A DNA stretch of 64,000 nt. Origin: Anarhynchus alexandrinus. Its lineage: Eukaryota > Chordata > Aves > Charadriiformes > Charadriidae. Below are positions 61,809-64,000 of the stretch, in pieces. The notes under the pieces are model-generated. The model worked only from the letters and a program-made list of their open reading frames with translations, had not been told where the DNA came from and did no database searches. A program made the translations under genes and the position numbers. The first letter of the stretch is position 1, and every line of letters starts with the position of its first letter. The stretch spans positions 1,888,813-1,952,812 of the forward strand of contig VUYV01000179.1 in the NCBI GenBank assembly GCA_008711295.1, read 5' to 3'.

Positions 61809-61865
61809 TCCACATTTTACACCTGGGGAAACTGAGGCACGGGGATGCAGCTTGGCCAGGAAGCT
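61809..61865 (-). repeat. MIR-type SINE fragment, antisense
   Basis: CCACATTTTACACCTGGGGA followed by AACTGAGGCACGGGGATGCA and GCTTGGCCAGG is the antisense of the MIR core (CATTTTACAGATGGGGAAACTGAGGCACAGAGAGG...CTTGCCCAAGG). Confidence 0.6.
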
Positions 61866-64000
61866 CCCAGACATTGCTTCTCTGTGAGCGTTGAAGGATT
61901 TTGGGGGGCAGCCAGGATCCTGCATTTTCTCTCTCTTTCTTGGCCCAGACAGTGCAGAGCGAGGGATGCCGACCTCCCCATCTACTCCCTCCCTGCACAA
62001 CTGCCTTAATTATGGCTTCAGCGGAGGATCCCACATCTCCTTCCTTGCCCACCACCGTTTCCACCTGGGTCATTGCACGCTGATTTACCACCGCACGAGC
62101 AGCTTTAATCCCCGGCAAGGAGCTAACCTTCTCCCGTTACAGGGCTGGGATGGCTCGGGGGAGATCGCTTGGGATCATTTCCCACAGAGCGGGGTAATGA
62201 GACATCTGGGCTTCTTTCCCTGGCTTCACGTTGCAAACCCAGCTCTGCCGCTTCCCACCGGCATCGCACACTCAATCCCAAAAATTTCCAAGTCCCTTTG
62301 TGACGCTGATGCCAACCTCCCCAAAAAAACCATCTGTTCCCCTCCACTGCTGGCCAGGGCCAGGGAGGCTTTGCAGGACTATCATAGCTGTTGTCCGCAG
62401 GTGGCACAGGAAGCCCCTTTGGCTGCTGCCCCTTTGGTCACCCTGCTTTGGTGCAAGGGGGTGATGACAGTGCTGGGACCTGCAAAATCCCCTCAGGGCA
62501 TGAAGGAAGACCCAGAAGCTCAGTTTGGACGGTCAGGATGACCACCTCGCTGTGCTGCTGCCAGCGTAACACCGTGTTTGCAGGCTACTTTGGTGTCTAG
62601 GTCTGATGAGGAGGTTCAGCAAGAGAAAAACCAGTTAGAAATGACCCATGAACAGGATTCACTGACCCAGCAAGTCCTCTTCTCCTACCTCACACACTGA
62701 GGTGCTCAGGGCAGGGACTGTATTTTCCTATAAACAGGGGCAAAATTTCCTGTAACCACAAAGCAAACAGTTCTGAGAAAGGCCAAGACCCACAACCCCC
62801 CCCAAAAAAAACAACCTTGGAGGGGTGAGTGTTGGAGGAAGGATTAGAGAAGAGCCATTTCGGGTGGTCTCTGATGATGATGCATTCAGCATTTCCTTCT
62901 CACTCTCCCGACCAGGCTCAGCCGCCTCCACAGGAAGGCTTTGCCGGCTCCCTGCGTTTACGGGCGTGCGATGCTATCAGGAGTCGCAGCTCTGCCCATA
63001 CTTGCAGGAGGTAAATCTGCATTCGGTACGAAGGGTGGGGACTTTCCTCCCTCCCGACTTAAAGGCAACTTCAGAGGAGCAGCATCTGCCTCTCATCAGC
63101 GCACAACAAGAGCGGGCGTTTGATGACCACTTTGCCAGATTTTTGCAGATGTGGAAGAGGCAAGTTAATTGGGCCCTCTGGCTTGGGGCCAGTGGTAGCC
63201 ATGAGAATGGCGCTGGGGTTGTCATTTCTTGCAGAGGCTGGAGGCTCCAGGGGATTTCTTTTCCTTTTTTTTTTTTTTAATTTATTTCAGGAAAGAAATG
63301 CTGATTTGCTCTATACACATATTTGCTACCTAAAGCTCACTCCATGCAGGACCTGCTCTTCACGTGGGGCAAGAGGGTCATCTAAAAGTGTGCTGGGTCC
63401 CAAATTCAGTGTCCTCAGCTCCAAAAACGTTAAGCGATCACGAGAACTCTGGTCATCCCATCTGCTGGATGTTGCAGTGGTGGCCCTCCACGCCCAGAGA
63501 CCTTTCATGTTGTCCCTCTCACGAGCTCCCCTCTGATTCCTCCCAAACGCTGCCATCCCCATCTCCTGTTGACCTGCCATGGGACAGAGGACATCCCGCA
63601 CCCCTGTCAGCCTGACTCCTTACTTATTTCTGATGCCATGAGCCAGGAAGCATCCCATCACCTCCACGTACAGGGGGATCTCCTCTGATTTTCACCCGCT
63701 GGGAAATCATCCCCCATGCAAAATTGTCTGGGGCTTTTCTCGGGAGTCCCTCTCCCTGCAGACGCTGCTGCAAGGCTTTTCCCAGCTTAATTTTAAGTCA
63801 ATCCTAGCTGACCAAGTGTGGTCCCAAATTAAAGTGTCACTGCAAGAATCTGAGGAAGGGACAGTATTTAATCAAGATGCTGTGGGCTCTCTGCTCCCCT
63901 CCTCCTGCTTTGATTGCAAGATTCCTATTTCCGCCAAAAAAAAAAATCCAAAAAACAAATTGCCCTCAAAAACCCCAGAGTGGTGATGAATTTTTGCCCA
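61866..64000. other. Unique DNA with long conflicting open frames, no gene accepted
   Basis: The plus strand is open at 61891-62541 (first ATG near 61966, roughly 190 codons), while the minus strand is open for 191 codons at 61543-62118, partly over the same bases. No domain is recognised in either. Locally CpG-rich sequence lies at 62000-62190 and 62935-63000. A 14-T run at 63265-63278 is followed by AATTTATTTCAG. It could hide short exons, but nothing supports one. Confidence 0.45.

Noticed and set aside
1..64000. Endogenous retrovirus, CRISPR array or bacterial-type operon
   Set aside because: No LTR pair, gag/pol motif, regularly spaced repeats or ribosome-binding-site-led gene series is seen; the repeats are CR1 and MIR type.

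Overview
The window reads as bird nuclear DNA, and I find no protein-coding gene in it that I can support. The bird assignment rests on CR1 retrotransposon 3' ends that finish in the avian (ATTCTATG)n tail, seen at 9893-10053 and 58780-58854, and on their antisense counterparts at 4889, 40060, 43969, 49816 and 51709. A neoavian rather than galliform bird is my guess from the look of the CR1 subfamilies; the sequence does not prove it. The rest is unique sequence of moderate GC. Its reading frames are short, overlap in several frames and on both strands, and often lack an ATG, which fits intergenic or intronic DNA.

Layout: 1-6672 is unique DNA with one antisense CR1 (4889-5505). 6673-9156 is a 1,068-bp direct duplication whose copies flank a 154-N gap and a CR1 reverse-transcriptase fragment. 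9893-10053 is a sense CR1 3' end, and 11606-12170 is an old, diverged antisense CR1. 16361-17249 is a second near-perfect duplication joined by a single N; it carries another old CR1 piece in each copy. 17250-40059 is mostly unique DNA with MIR-like traces, AT-rich blocks that look like conserved non-coding elements, and one CpG cluster. 40060-53578 holds four antisense CR1s, a G-quadruplex motif and an ATGG microsatellite. 57684-58854 is a sense CR1 with an open reverse-transcriptase frame interrupted by a 690-N gap. 59395-59625 is an antisense CR1 fragment, and 61212-61865 holds two MIR-like pieces in opposite orientation.

The most informative signal is in how the assembly breaks. Both duplications abut a gap, and both are best explained by two haplotypes laid end to end. 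In the first, the right-hand copy begins exactly where a 5'-truncated CR1 ends, so the left copy looks like the empty allele and the right copy the filled allele of a polymorphic CR1 insertion. In the second, the copies differ only by a 10-bp indel. Nine of eleven CR1 fragments lie on the minus strand, which would fit an intron of a plus-strand gene, but the count is too small to rely on.

I found no RNA gene, endogenous retrovirus, CRISPR array or undescribed multigene system. Regulatory calls (CTCF-like site, E-box/X-box, AT-rich blocks) are motif-level inferences. Exons shorter than about 100 bp could be present and would not be visible by eye.
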